A DNA stretch of 64,000 bases from Saccharothrix australiensis (lineage in GTDB: Bacteria > Actinomycetota > Actinomycetes > Mycobacteriales > Pseudonocardiaceae), in contig NZ_RBXO01000001.1 in NCBI RefSeq assembly GCF_003634935.1, positions 7,651,501-7,715,500 of the forward strand, given 5' to 3'. Below the pieces are notes generated by a model, which was given only the letters and a program-made list of their open reading frames with translations, did not search any database and was not told where the DNA came from. A program made the translations under genes and the position numbers. Position 1 is the stretch's first letter. The number at the start of each line of letters is the position of its first letter. This document shows, in pieces, positions 56,162 to 64,000 of the stretch.

Positions 56162-57694
56162 TCAGCCGACCTTGCTCGGGAAGTCGTCCGCCACCGTCGC
56201 GGCCAGCTCAAGCAGCGCCAGCCTGGTCTCCGGCCCGAGCTTGTCCAGCTCGATCTCCGCGCCCTCCTCCAGGTGCGCGTCGAACGGGATGCGCACCACC
56301 GCGCGGCACCGCTGGGCGAAGTGCGCGGCGAGCTTGTCCAGGTCGACCTTGCCCGAGCCGGGCCGCACCGAGTTGATCACGGCGACCGACTTGGCGACCA
56401 GGTCGCGGTAGCCGTGCGCCTCCAGCCAGTCCAGCGTCGCGGCCGACGTCTGCGCGCCGTCCACCGAGCCCGACGACACGAGCACCAGCGAGTCGGCCTG
56501 GTCGAGCACGCCCTTCATCGCCGAGTGCATCAGACCGGTGCCGCAGTCGGTGAGCACGATGTTGTAGAACAGCTCCAGCAGCGACACCGTGCGCAGGTAG
56601 TCCTGGTCGCTGAACGCCTCGGACACCGCCGGGTCCTGCTCGGAGGCCAGGATCTCCAGCCGGCTCGGCGACTGCGACGTGTACGCGCGCACGTCGCTGT
56701 ACTTTGTGATCCGCGAGGCGTCGCGCAGCAGGTGCCGCACGGTCGCCGTGGTCTCGCGCGGCACCTTCAGCGCCAGCGTGCCGCGGTCGGGGTTGGCGTC
56801 CACCGCGATCACGCGGTCGCCGCGCAGCGAGGAGAACGTCGAGCCGAGCGTGGTCGTGGTCGTGGTCTTGCCGACGCCGCCCTTGAGGCTCAGCATCGCG
56901 ATCTTGTAGCAGCCGCGCAGCGGCTGGTTGATGCGGCCGATCAGCTCCCGCCGCCGCACGTCCGCCGGGCTCTCGCCGAGGTTGACCAGGCCGCCGGTCA
57001 CGGCGTGGAGGGTCTTCCGCCAGCCCGACTGCGGCGGGCGCTTGGCGCGCTTGATCAGCTGCTGCGACGAGACGTCGTGCGCGGTGGCCTGCTGGGGCTG
57101 GGGCGACTGCTGCGGCTGGACGCTCTGCGGGAAGTTGTTCGGGAACGGACCCTGGAACCGGTGGGGCCCGGACTGGCCCGCCACCTGGTAGGCGCCCGAC
57201 TGGCCGCCCACCTGGTACGGACCCGACTGGTGCCCGCCGACCTGGTGCGGCCCGGACTGGTTGCCCACCTGGTACGCGCCGGACTGGTTGCCCACCTGGT
57301 ACGGCCCCGACTGGTTGCCCACCTGGTAGGAGCCGGACTGCCCGGCCACGGGGTACGACCCGGACGGCGTGCCCTGCGCCGGGAAGCCGCCGCTGGACGG
57401 ACCCGTCACCGGGTAGGAACCCGACGGCGTGCCCTGCGCCGGGAAGCCGCCGCTCGACGGACCCGTCACGGGGTACGAACCCGACTGCGTCCCCTGGACG
57501 GGGAACCCGCCGCTCGACGGACCCGTCGCGGGCCCGGCCGCGGACGGGTCGAGGTACACCGTCGCCGGGTCGACGTAGTGGGCGCCCGACCCCGGCTCCA
57601 CCGGGTAACCGCCCGACTGGCTCGGGTTCGGCTGCCCCTCCGCGCCCGACGGCGGCTGCCACGACGACTCAGGACTCTCGTAGCGACCGGTCAC
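56162..57694 (-). CDS. MinD/ParA-like ATPase with repetitive disordered N-terminus
   Basis: A 510-residue protein. Residues 1-205 are Gly/Ser/Gln/Pro-rich and contain two repeat families. From about 260 comes a P-loop ATPase with the deviant Walker A KGGVGKTTTTTTLG (271-284), VIAVDANPDRGTLALKVP (switch/Walker A' region) and NIVLTDCGTGLMHSAMKGVL (Walker B-like). This resembles the SRP/MinD-type proteins near the ESX or cytochrome c genes of actinobacteria. It may localise a membrane complex; its partner is unknown. The GTG start follows AGGGAGG. It lies upstream of, but not in, the ccs operon. Confidence 0.8.
   Translation of the reverse strand: MTGRYESPESSWQPPSGAEGQPNPSQSGGYPVEPGSGAHYVDPATVYLDPSAAGPATGPSSGGFPVQGTQSGSYPVTGPSSGGFPAQGTPSGSYPVTGPSSGGFPAQGTPSGSYPVAGQSGSYQVGNQSGPYQVGNQSGAYQVGNQSGPHQVGGHQSGPYQVGGQSGAYQVAGQSGPHRFQGPFPNNFPQSVQPQQSPQPQQATAHDVSSQQLIKRAKRPPQSGWRKTLHAVTGGLVNLGESPADVRRRELIGRINQPLRGCYKIAMLSLKGGVGKTTTTTTLGSTFSSLRGDRVIAVDANPDRGTLALKVPRETTATVRHLLRDASRITKYSDVRAYTSQSPSRLEILASEQDPAVSEAFSDQDYLRTVSLLELFYNIVLTDCGTGLMHSAMKGVLDQADSLVLVSSGSVDGAQTSAATLDWLEAHGYRDLVAKSVAVINSVRPGSGKVDLDKLAAHFAQRCRAVVRIPFDAHLEEGAEIELDKLGPETRLALLELAATVADDFPSKVG
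57167..57343 (-). repeat. Short repeats encoding Q-S-G-x-Y/H-Q-V-G units
   Basis: About seven imperfect units of 24-27 bases encode the residues 118-176 part of the MinD-like protein (QSGPYQVGNQSGAYQVGN is typical). They are aromatic- and glutamine-rich, a composition common in condensate-forming segments. Confidence 0.75.
57347..57526 (-). repeat. Three 60-bp tandem repeats in the MinD-like gene
   Basis: Residues 57-76, 77-96 and 97-116 repeat TGPSSGGFPAQGTPSGSYPV with few changes. The DNA units are nearly identical, so expansion or contraction by slippage is likely. Confidence 0.85.
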
Positions 57695-57793
57695 CGCTGG
57701 GGACCTCCCTGAGCAAAGCGGATCGAGCCCTCCCCGACCACACGATTGCGACGGTAGTCGGCGGGCAGCGGTTCCACGACATTGGGTGGGTGT

Positions 57794-58741
57794 CTATTCG
57801 ACGCCCGCGTAAGAGTGCAATCCCGTCGTGACCAGGTTGATGAAGAACAGGTTGAACACGGTGAGCGCGAAACCCAGCGTGTTCACCCAGGCGGCGGGAC
57901 GCCCGCGCCACCCGGCGGTCGCCCGCGCGTGCAGGTACGCCGCGTACACGACCCACGCCACGAAGGACACCGTCTCCTTCGGGTCCCAGCCCCAGAACCG
58001 GCCCCACGCCGCCTCGGCCCAGATCGCGCCGCAGATGATCCCCAGCGTGAACAACGGGAACGCGAACACGGTGCCGCGGTAGGCCACGCGGTCCAGCACG
58101 TCGGTGTCCGGCAGCTTCGCGAACCGCGCCCGGCCCGAGGACTTCAGCAGGTACAGCACGCTGGCGACGCCGGGCAGCAGGAACAGCCCGCTGGACACCG
58201 AGATCACCGACACGTGCACCACGAGCCAGTACGACTGGAGGGCCGGCTGCACGGGCGCGGCCTCGGCGTACAGCACGGTGCCGCCGAGGAACATCAGGAT
58301 GCCGATCGGCACCAGCACGAACCCGCCGAGCCTGCGCACGGGGAACAGGCGCGTCAGCACCAGCCACCCGACCACGGCGGCGAACGTCAGCAGCGCCGTG
58401 TACTCGTACATGTTGCCCCACGGCGCGCGTCCGGTCGCGACACCGCGCAGCACCAGGGAAGCGCCGTGCAGGACCACGCCGAGCAGCGTCATCGCCACGC
58501 CCATGCGGCCCAGCCGCTCGGCCCGCGACGGGCGCTCGCGCACCACCAGGCCGGGCCGCCACGTGCCGTCCTCCGCGGTGCCCGCGACCTGCGGACCCGA
58601 CGCGACCAGCTCGCGCTCCCTGGCCTTGTGCTTGGTGAACGCCTGCTCGCACAGGTAGAGGACGGCGGCGATCACGTACACGGCGACGGCCGCGCCGTAG
58701 GTCCAGTCGCTGTACGTCGCCAGCGTCGTGTCGACCGGCAT
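57794..58741 (-). CDS. ccsB: Cytochrome c maturation protein CcsB/ResC (haem-handling)
   Basis: A 315-residue membrane protein with eight or so helices. The haem-handling WWD-type signature is WGRFWGWDPKETVSFVAWVV near residue 241. GRAPWGNMYEYTALLTFAAV near 107 and NTLGFALTVFNLFFINLVTT near the end are family segments, and the histidines flank the signature. With ResB it forms the system II synthetase that exports haem and attaches it to apocytochrome c. The ATG at 58741 overlaps the resB stop as TGATG. Confidence 0.92.
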   Translation of the reverse strand: MPVDTTLATYSDWTYGAAVAVYVIAAVLYLCEQAFTKHKARERELVASGPQVAGTAEDGTWRPGLVVRERPSRAERLGRMGVAMTLLGVVLHGASLVLRGVATGRAPWGNMYEYTALLTFAAVVGWLVLTRLFPVRRLGGFVLVPIGILMFLGGTVLYAEAAPVQPALQSYWLVVHVSVISVSSGLFLLPGVASVLYLLKSSGRARFAKLPDTDVLDRVAYRGTVFAFPLFTLGIICGAIWAEAAWGRFWGWDPKETVSFVAWVVYAAYLHARATAGWRGRPAAWVNTLGFALTVFNLFFINLVTTGLHSYAGVE

Positions 58742-60279
58742 CAGCTCTCCTCCTTGAGCAGGTCGCGGGACAGTGCGGTGAACTCCTCGCCGTACCCGGC
58801 CTGGTCGGTGCGCGCGAGGCCGCCGACCTCGACAACCGTACGCCCGTCCTCCTGCGGCGTCGCCCGCACCCACACCCGCCGGCGCTTGACCGACAGCGAC
58901 ACGCCCAGGCCGAGCACCACCAGCACGGAGAACCCGAGCACCCACCCCTGGGTCGGGTCGTGCGACACCTGGAGCGACACCCAGTCGCGCACGCCGTCGA
59001 ACCTGATGACGGTGCCGTCGTCGAGCGTGACGGACTCGTCCTTCCGCAGGTTCTTGCGGGCGACCTTGGCGAGCTTGCCCTCCTGCACCATCTTCCGGTC
59101 GATGGAGAAGATCGACTGGCCGCGCCCGGAGTCGGTGCCCAGGTCGCCGCGGTAGACGTCGATCGCCACCGCCGGGTCGCGGGCCTCGGGGAACGCCGAG
59201 TCGAGCAGCTCGCCCCGGAACACGGCGGTGGGCGCGAGCAGGCCGGTGATGGCGAGCTGGCTCGTGCGGCGCTGCTCGGGGTCGGTGACGCCCGGCGGGT
59301 CGAACTTGGTCGCGCCCTCGGAGGCCAGCGTCACCTCGTTCACCGGCCGCCACTGGATCGCGCCGGTGCGCGTGAGGCCGTTCGGGAAGGTCACGGTGAA
59401 CAGCGGCGTGTAGCCGTGGCCGAGCAGGTAGACGCGGTCGCCGACGGTGCGCAGCGGGCTGTTGACCTCCAGCGGGTACGGCCGCCACGTGCCGCTCGCC
59501 AGGTCCGCGCCGGACTGGTGGCCGATGTCGGCCCGGAACGACTCCGCCTGGCCGTTGTGCAGGTAGGTGGCGTGGAAGTCGTCCACCTTCACGCAGAACT
59601 GGTTCAGGTCCGTGCCGTCGACGCGCAGGCCGGGGCGGAAGGAGTCGTAGTTGAACACCCCGGAGTTGCAGAACTGGCCGCCCTGCGACTGCACGATGAC
59701 CTGGCCCTCGTAGCCGAACATCTTGCCCAGCGCGAACGCCACCAGCAGGCCGAGCAGCGAGAAGTGGAACACCAGGTTCCCGGTCTCGCGCAGGAAGCCG
59801 CGCTCGGCGCTGACCGTCCGCGCGCCGTCCGCCTCCGCGCGCTCGACCAGCCGCCAGCCCTTGAGGCGTCGACCGGCCCGCGCGACGACGGCCTCCGGCG
59901 TGAGCGCGAGTTCCGCCGCGGCGTGGTGCGGCATCCGGGCCAGGTTGCGCGGGGTGAGCACGGGCTTGGCCCGCATCTGCTTGAAGTACTCCCACGAGCG
60001 CGGCAGCAGGCAGCCCACCAGCGACACGAACAGCAGCACGTAGACCGCGGAGAACCAGTAGCTGGCGTAGACGTCGTAGAACTGGAGCCGGTCGAGGAAG
60101 CGACCCCACCAGCCGTTCTCGGCGATGAACTCGGTGACCTTCTGCGCGTTCAGCGACCGCTGCGGCAGCAGCGCGCCGGGCAGCGCGCCCAGGGCGAGCA
60201 GGAACAGCAGGGTCAACGCCGTGCGCATGGCCGTGAGGCCGCGCCACGTGTTGCGCAGGAACGCCAGGGCCGCGCGCAC
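58741..60279 (-). CDS. resB: Cytochrome c maturation protein ResB
   Basis: A 512-residue partner of CcsB with three N-terminal helices (TALTLLFLLALGALPGALLP, SAVYVLLFVSLVGCLLPRSW, NLVFHFSLLGLLVAFALGKM), a large extracytoplasmic domain (VIVQSQGGQFCNSGVFNYDS onward) and a C-terminal helix (GWVLGFSVLVVLGLGVSLSV). It holds the apocytochrome during haem ligation. GTG 60279 shares a base with the ccdA stop, and MRTALT 18 codons later is an alternative start. Confidence 0.92.
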   Translation of the reverse strand: MRAALAFLRNTWRGLTAMRTALTLLFLLALGALPGALLPQRSLNAQKVTEFIAENGWWGRFLDRLQFYDVYASYWFSAVYVLLFVSLVGCLLPRSWEYFKQMRAKPVLTPRNLARMPHHAAAELALTPEAVVARAGRRLKGWRLVERAEADGARTVSAERGFLRETGNLVFHFSLLGLLVAFALGKMFGYEGQVIVQSQGGQFCNSGVFNYDSFRPGLRVDGTDLNQFCVKVDDFHATYLHNGQAESFRADIGHQSGADLASGTWRPYPLEVNSPLRTVGDRVYLLGHGYTPLFTVTFPNGLTRTGAIQWRPVNEVTLASEGATKFDPPGVTDPEQRRTSQLAITGLLAPTAVFRGELLDSAFPEARDPAVAIDVYRGDLGTDSGRGQSIFSIDRKMVQEGKLAKVARKNLRKDESVTLDDGTVIRFDGVRDWVSLQVSHDPTQGWVLGFSVLVVLGLGVSLSVKRRRVWVRATPQEDGRTVVEVGGLARTDQAGYGEEFTALSRDLLKEES

Positions 60280-61097
60280 TAGAGCGGCAGTTCCACGTCG
60301 GTGACCACGGCGTCGCGCAGCCAGAACACGAACTCGCCCCACAGGCCGGTCACCAGCGCCACGCCGACCGCGATCAGCAGCACGCCGCCGAACACCTGCA
60401 CCCGGCGGACGTGGGACCGCAGCCACCCGGTGACCCGCACCGCCCACCGCGCGCCCAGCGCCATCAGCACGAACGGCACGCCGAGGCCCAGGCAGTAGGC
60501 CAGCACCAGGACCGCGCCGCGCGCGGTGGCCGAACCGACCTCCGTGCTGCGCGCCAGGGCCAGCACGCCGCCGAGCGTCGGCCCGACGCACGGCGTCCAA
60601 CCCAGCGCGAACACCCCGCCCAGCAGGGGCGCGCCGATCAGGCCGCCGCGCGGCGTGCGGTGCAGGCGGACGTCCTTCTGGAGCGCCGGGACGAGGCCGA
60701 TGAACACGAGGCCGAGCGCGATGGTGATCACGCCGCCGATGCGCTGGAACACGTCGGCCTCGAAGTAGAGGGTCGTGGACAGGCCCAGGACGACGAACGA
60801 CGTCAGGACGAACACGATCGTGAAGCCCAGCACGAACAGCAACGCCGCGCCGGCGACCCGCCACCGCCCGGCCCTGCGGTCCTCGCCCGCCTCGACGGCA
60901 GGCGCCTCCGCGCCGACGAGGCCCGCCAGGTAGGCGAGGTAGCCGGGCACCAGGGGCACCACGCACGGGGAGGCGAACGAGAGCGCACCGGCGAGCACGG
61001 CCACGCCGGCGGCCAGCACGAGCGGGCCGGACAAGGCAAGCTCGGTGGTCGCGTTCACGACGAACAGCGTAGGTACGGCGTCCTGAGAGCCGCCCAC
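60279..61097 (-). CDS. ccdA: Thiol-disulfide transporter CcdA
   Basis: A 272-residue DsbD-type membrane protein with six helices that moves reducing power across the membrane for apocytochrome c reduction. LSFASPCVVPLVPGYLAYLA (near residue 39) has the first redox cysteine and proline, and FALGWTPCVGPTLGGVLALA (near 152) the second. GTG 61097 is preceded by GGGAG at fair spacing; GTG 61058, just before the first helix, is the alternative. It forms one transcript with resB and ccsB. Its natural partner tlpA is separated from it by the M64 peptidase gene. Confidence 0.9.
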   Translation of the reverse strand: MGGSQDAVPTLFVVNATTELALSGPLVLAAGVAVLAGALSFASPCVVPLVPGYLAYLAGLVGAEAPAVEAGEDRRAGRWRVAGAALLFVLGFTIVFVLTSFVVLGLSTTLYFEADVFQRIGGVITIALGLVFIGLVPALQKDVRLHRTPRGGLIGAPLLGGVFALGWTPCVGPTLGGVLALARSTEVGSATARGAVLVLAYCLGLGVPFVLMALGARWAVRVTGWLRSHVRRVQVFGGVLLIAVGVALVTGLWGEFVFWLRDAVVTDVELPL

Positions 61098-61119
61098 CGG
61101 ACTCCCTTAGGGGCGACCT

Positions 61120-61149
61120 GCGTCACTGCCGCGGATCGCGGCGTGACGG
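61120..61149. promoter_or_regulatory. Nested inverted repeat upstream of the M64 peptidase
   Basis: GCGTCAC (61120-61126) and GTGACGG (61143-61149) surround an inner dyad CCGCG-GAT-CGCGG. The outer half-sites equal those of the dyad at 61212-61233. It may be an operator for either the peptidase or ccdA gene. Confidence 0.45.
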
Positions 61150-61211
61150 GCGGTTCCGGCGTAACCCGGTCCGGCGGTCGGCGGAACCCGACCTTCCACC
61201 CTTGCGGGTGA

Positions 61212-61233
61212 GTGACGCACTTCATAGCGTCAC
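61212..61233. promoter_or_regulatory. Perfect dyad directly before the M64 peptidase start
   Basis: GTGACGC-N8-GCGTCAC has perfect 7-bp arms and ends three bases before the ATG. Placed here it could block initiation or hide the start as an RNA hairpin. It shares half-sites with 61120-61149. Confidence 0.55.
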
Positions 61234-61236
61234 ACC

Positions 61237-62193
61237 ATGCGCGCACGCCGTCTGACGCTGCCGGTCCTGGTCGCCGCCCTCGTCGCCGCCACCGCGCCCG
61301 CGCCCGGCGGCGCGGCCGAGCCGCCCGTCGAGTGGCGGGAGGTGTTCTCGCCCGACGGCACCATCACCCGCACCGCCGTCCCGGTCGCGGCGGGCACCGC
61401 GGCGGTGCCGTCCGAGGTGGTCGCCGACGTCGTCCCGATCCAGCGGACCGGCCCTTCGGACCAGCGCTTCGACCTGGTGTTCGTCGGCGACGGCTACACC
61501 GCGTCCGAACTGGGCGCGTACCACGAGCACGCGGTGGGCAAGTGGAACGAGCTGGCCGCCGTCGAGCCCTTCAAGTCCTACCGGCAGTACTTCAACGTGT
61601 GGCGGGTCGACGTCGTGTCGAGGGAGTCCGGTGTGGACCACGACCCGGTCCTGGGCACCGCCAAGGACACCGCCCTCGACATGGGCTTCTGGTGCCAGGG
61701 CCGCGACCCGAGCACCGAGCGGCTGCTGTGCGTGGACCAGACCAAGGCGGGTCGATTCGGCGCGCTCGCGCCGGGGGCGGACCAGGTCGTCGCCCTGGGC
61801 AACACCGCCAAGTACGGCGGGGCGGGCGGCGGGGTCGCCACGGCGTCCGGGGCCAACGAGCAGGCGGGCCAGATCGTCGTGCACGAGCTCGGCCACTCCA
61901 TCGGCGGGCTGGCCGACGAGTACGACTACCCGTACGACCGGTACACCGGCGCCGAGCCGTCGGAACCGAACGCGACGGCCGACCCGACCGGCGGGAAGTG
62001 GTCGGCCTACCTGGGCCGGGTCTCACCGGACGGCGGCACGGTCGGCGCTTACGAGGGCAGCCGGTATTACAAGCGCGGCCTGTACCGGCCAACGGAGAAC
62101 TCGATCATGCGCACCCTGGGCCGCGAGTTCAACCTCATCGGCCGGGACGCCATGATCGCCGCCTTCAAGGAGGAAATCCCCGAACTCCGCTAA
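61237..62193 (+). CDS. Secreted M64 family metallopeptidase
   Basis: A 318-residue exported zinc peptidase. The signal peptide is LTLPVLVAALVAATAPAPGG (about residues 6-25). The catalytic core has FDLVFVGDGYTASELGAYHE near residue 78 and the zinc motif VVHELGHSIGGLADEYDYPY near 214, the M64 (IgA-peptidase-like) signature. ENSIMRTLGREFNLIGRDAM lies near the end. Substrate is unknown; the IgA label comes from a distant family member. It stands alone on the plus strand inside an otherwise minus-strand cytochrome c gene set, and dyads cover its start. Confidence 0.88.
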   Translation: MRARRLTLPVLVAALVAATAPAPGGAAEPPVEWREVFSPDGTITRTAVPVAAGTAAVPSEVVADVVPIQRTGPSDQRFDLVFVGDGYTASELGAYHEHAVGKWNELAAVEPFKSYRQYFNVWRVDVVSRESGVDHDPVLGTAKDTALDMGFWCQGRDPSTERLLCVDQTKAGRFGALAPGADQVVALGNTAKYGGAGGGVATASGANEQAGQIVVHELGHSIGGLADEYDYPYDRYTGAEPSEPNATADPTGGKWSAYLGRVSPDGGTVGAYEGSRYYKRGLYRPTENSIMRTLGREFNLIGRDAMIAAFKEEIPELR

Positions 62194-62590
62194 AACGCCC
62201 CATCTTCGAAGCTCTTCCATCCCCGCGGCTCGGAAGCCCTTCAAGTCTTTCTACGCAACGCCACCACAGCAGGGTGAGCACGCACCCAACGCGCCCGGAA
62301 GCCCAGCAAGTCTTGGACGGTCGTCGGGAACACCACGCACAACGACCACCCCATCGATCGGGTACAAATCCGCCGAACCGACAGGGGGTCGCGGCCACGC
62401 ACCGGGTCACAACGATGGGGTGGTCCTGCTGCTTGGCGTCCCCGACGACCATCGAAGACCTGCGTACCCTCCGGTCACCCCGCCGCCGTGCTCACCCTGC
62501 TGTGGTCCCGCTGCTCCAAAGCACAGAAGGCAAGTCCCACTTCAGGGAGATCAAGAACCTACGCCTCGGCCTCTGCCTCAGTGGTCAGGC
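62194..62590. other. Gene-free gap containing a large fold-back repeat
   Basis: I see no credible coding frame here. Frames that cross it lack natural composition and end without family-like segments. Its main content is the imperfect inverted repeat 62263-62506. Short direct repeats (CGGAAGCCC...CAAGTCTT at about 62231 and 62296) are also present. The composition is slightly less GC-rich than neighbouring genes. Confidence 0.6.
62263..62506. repeat. Imperfect 94-base-arm inverted repeat (fold-back)
   Basis: Three paired blocks lie in mirror order: 62263-62282 with 62487-62506 (20 bp, perfect), 62319-62328 with 62441-62450 (10 bp, perfect) and 62344-62356 with 62413-62425 (13 bp, perfect). 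The arms are each 94 bases (62263-62356 and 62413-62506) around a 56-base loop, with weaker pairing between the blocks. It could be a worn MITE-like or fold-back element, a structured RNA or a long terminator between convergent genes. Confidence 0.7.
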
Positions 62591-63160
62591 TCAGGTCTCG
62601 GCCGCGAGTTCCTTGACCAGCGGTTCCAGGTCCGACGCGATCACGCCGACCAGGAACGCCGCCGCCACCCGGTGCTGCTTGTCCAGCACGAAGGTCGAAG
62701 GCACGGTGTTCGGCGGCAGGCCCTTGAACACCAGCAGCGAACGACCCGACTCGTCATAGATCGACGGGTAGCCCAGCTTCCGGTTGCTCATGAAGTCGCG
62801 CGGCGCGTCGGCCGACGACTCCTTCACGCTCACGCCCAGCACCTGCACGCCCAGCGGGCCTGCCTCGTCCTGCACCTTCTGGAGTTCCGGCGCCTCGGTG
62901 CGGCACGGCGGGCACCAGGAGCCCCACAGGTTGACCACCACGACCTTGCCCGCGTAGTCGTCCAAGCTGATGGTCCTGCCCTCGTCCATCACCGAGGGAC
63001 CGGTGAGGCCCTTCACGACCTTGCGCTGGTCGCCGTCGTAGCGGATGCGGACCTGGCCGGCGGGCGCGACGAGCTGGAACTCCGAGCCGGCCACCACCGC
63101 GTCGCCCCCGGTCGAGCAGCCCGCGACCACCAGCAGCAGCACGAGCAGGAGCCGCTTCAT
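62591..63160 (-). CDS. TlpA/ResA-like thioredoxin lipoprotein
   Basis: A 189-residue exported thiol oxidoreductase. The lipobox is LLLVLLLVVAGCSTGGD (cysteine about residue 16). The thioredoxin-like core has VVVVNLWGSWCPPCRTEAPE with the redox motif W-C-P-P-C near residue 74, then LGVQVLGVSVKESSADAPRD and the cis-proline in PPNTVPSTFVLDKQHRV. It keeps apocytochrome cysteines reduced using electrons from CcdA. ATG 63160 overlaps the stop of the mutase-like gene by four bases. Confidence 0.9.
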   Translation of the reverse strand: MKRLLLVLLLVVAGCSTGGDAVVAGSEFQLVAPAGQVRIRYDGDQRKVVKGLTGPSVMDEGRTISLDDYAGKVVVVNLWGSWCPPCRTEAPELQKVQDEAGPLGVQVLGVSVKESSADAPRDFMSNRKLGYPSIYDESGRSLLVFKGLPPNTVPSTFVLDKQHRVAAAFLVGVIASDLEPLVKELAAET

Positions 63161-63813
63161 GCGCCGGTCACCCGTGGGCTGGTCGCGCCCGCCGGCTCGG
63201 TGTAGACGAGGCGCACCAGCTCCTCGCCCTCGAACACCAGGCTCGTCAGCGAGGCCAGCGAGCACTCCCGGCGGCGCGGGTCGTGCCACATGCGCTTGCC
63301 CTCCAGGAAGCGGCGCAGCGTCCAGATCGGCAGCTGGTGCGACACGCACACCGCCTCGTGGCCCTCGGCCGCCGCGCGGGCCCGCTGCACCGCGCCCAGC
63401 ATCCGGTGCGCGATCTCCAGGTACGGCTCGCCCCAGGACGGCTGGAACGGGTTGACCAGCTTCGGCCAGTGCCTGGGCGAGCGCAGCGCCCCGTCGCCGA
63501 CCGCGACCTTCAGGCCCTCGAACCGGTTGTCCGCCTCGATCAGCCGGTGGTCGGTGGCCAGCTCCAGCCGGTGCGAGTCGGCGATCGGCGCGGCCGTCTG
63601 CTGCGCCCGGTCCAGCGGTGACGCGACGACGTGCGCGATGTCGTGGTCGTTCAGGTGCTCGGCGACGATCAGCGCCTGCTTCTGGCCGCGCTCGGAGAGC
63701 TTGAAGCCGGGCAGCCGGCCGTACAGGATGCCGGTCGGGTTGTGCACCTCGCCGTGGCGGAGCAGGTGCACCACGGTCCGGCTGCCGCCGCCACCAGCGG
63801 AGATCCTCGTCAC
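63157..63813 (-). CDS. Histidine phosphatase (phosphoglycerate mutase) family protein
   Basis: A 218-residue protein of the branch-2-like histidine phosphatase fold. The catalytic R-H-G motif is [20 protein letters not shown] near residue 14. [17 protein letters not shown] near 62 holds the second arginine, and [20 protein letters not shown] near 151 the second histidine. A gene of this type lies between hemL and the thioredoxin gene in mycobacteria too (Rv0525, from memory). Substrate unknown. GTG 63813 overlaps the hemL stop. Confidence 0.85.
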   Translation of the reverse strand: MTRISAGGGGSRTVVHLLRHGEVHNPTGILYGRLPGFKLSERGQKQALIVAEHLNDHDIAHVVASPLDRAQQTAAPIADSHRLELATDHRLIEADNRFEGLKVAVGDGALRSPRHWPKLVNPFQPSWGEPYLEIAHRMLGAVQRARAAAEGHEAVCVSHQLPIWTLRRFLEGKRMWHDPRRRECSLASLTSLVFEGEELVRLVYTEPAGATSPRVTGA

Positions 63814-64000
63814 CTCGTCGCCTCCGCGGCCGCGCGGGCGGCGTGGGGCAGGGCGTCCGCGAGCACCGCGAAGTCCTCCTCGGTCATGGCGGCGTTGACG
63901 AACCACGCCTCGAACGCGCTCGGCGGCGGGTAGACGCCGCGCTCCAGCAGCGCGTGGAAGAACGGCGGGAAGCGCCAGGTCTGCGCGGCCTGCGCGCCCG
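63810..64000 (-). CDS. hemL: Glutamate-1-semialdehyde 2,1-aminomutase, C-terminal part
   Basis: The gene runs off the right edge; about 63 codons are present. [20 protein letters not shown] then [20 protein letters not shown] is the characteristic C-terminus of HemL, a PLP enzyme making 5-aminolevulinate for haem. The stop overlaps the next gene's start as GTGA. Haem synthesis beside cytochrome c maturation genes is a conserved and sensible pairing. Confidence 0.85.
   Translation of the reverse strand, partial: GAQAAQTWRFPPFFHALLERGVYPPPSAFEAWFVNAAMTEEDFAVLADALPHAARAAAEATR

Noticed and set aside
62420-63205. A 261-codon plus-strand frame across the fold-back and the tlpA gene
   Set aside because: Its 3' two thirds are antisense to a clear TlpA-like lipoprotein, and its 5' part crosses the inverted repeat without protein-like composition.

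Overview
The window is high-GC actinobacterial chromosome. GTG starts are frequent, neighbouring genes often overlap by ATGA, GTGA or TGATG, and several genes have a -10 box only about 7 bases before the start codon (probable leaderless messages). The gene content (menaquinone pathway, complex I, BldC, system II cytochrome c maturation) and a layout close to the Mycobacterium tuberculosis hemL-to-menJ segment point to the order Pseudonocardiales. A Saccharothrix/Actinosynnema-like organism is my best guess, but no rRNA or marker gene in the window settles it.

Region 1 (1-4356) is a decayed integrated element of AICE type. It lies between two 28-bp direct repeats, one of which is the 3' end of a dimethylargininase gene. 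It keeps an intact phosphotransferase-like gene and an excisionase, a frameshifted tyrosine integrase, and 3' stubs of four other genes. The bases left of its left repeat look like the right end of a second, related element, so tandem accretion at this site is likely.

Region 2 (4334-13481) holds the dimethylargininase and a divergent Lrp regulator, an enoyl-CoA hydratase, the KorAB 2-oxoacid:ferredoxin oxidoreductase, a long proline-rich membrane protein with a terminal sunset-type domain, and a RarD-type transporter. Region 3 (13523-32908, minus strand) is respiratory: menG, menJ, the complete nuoA-N operon and a polyprenyl diphosphate synthase. Two strong Rex-type operators lie upstream of nuoA and a weaker one upstream of menJ. 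Region 4 (33130-45107) carries two GT4 glycosyltransferases, an inositol-monophosphatase-like enzyme, paaABCDE, a DUF3592 protein, isochorismate synthase, a sigma factor with its partner, and an M1 peptidase.

Region 5 (45166-56119) continues menaquinone synthesis (menD, menB, menE, menA). Around these lie a secreted SH3-like protein, a cysteine desulfhydrase-like enzyme, an ADP-ribosylglycohydrolase, a PadR module, a second Lrp regulator and BldC. A perfect LexA/SOS-type palindrome sits between menD and menB. Region 6 (56162-64000) has a MinD/ParA-like ATPase with a repetitive N-terminus and the cytochrome c maturation set (ccsB, resB, ccdA, a TlpA-like lipoprotein), then a phosphoglycerate-mutase-like gene and the 3' end of hemL. 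A secreted M64 metallopeptidase gene and a large imperfect fold-back repeat interrupt that set.

Functionally the window builds menaquinone (isochorismate synthase, MenD, MenE, MenB, MenA, MenG, probably MenJ, plus a prenyl-chain synthase), the complex I that reduces it, and machinery for c-type cytochromes downstream.
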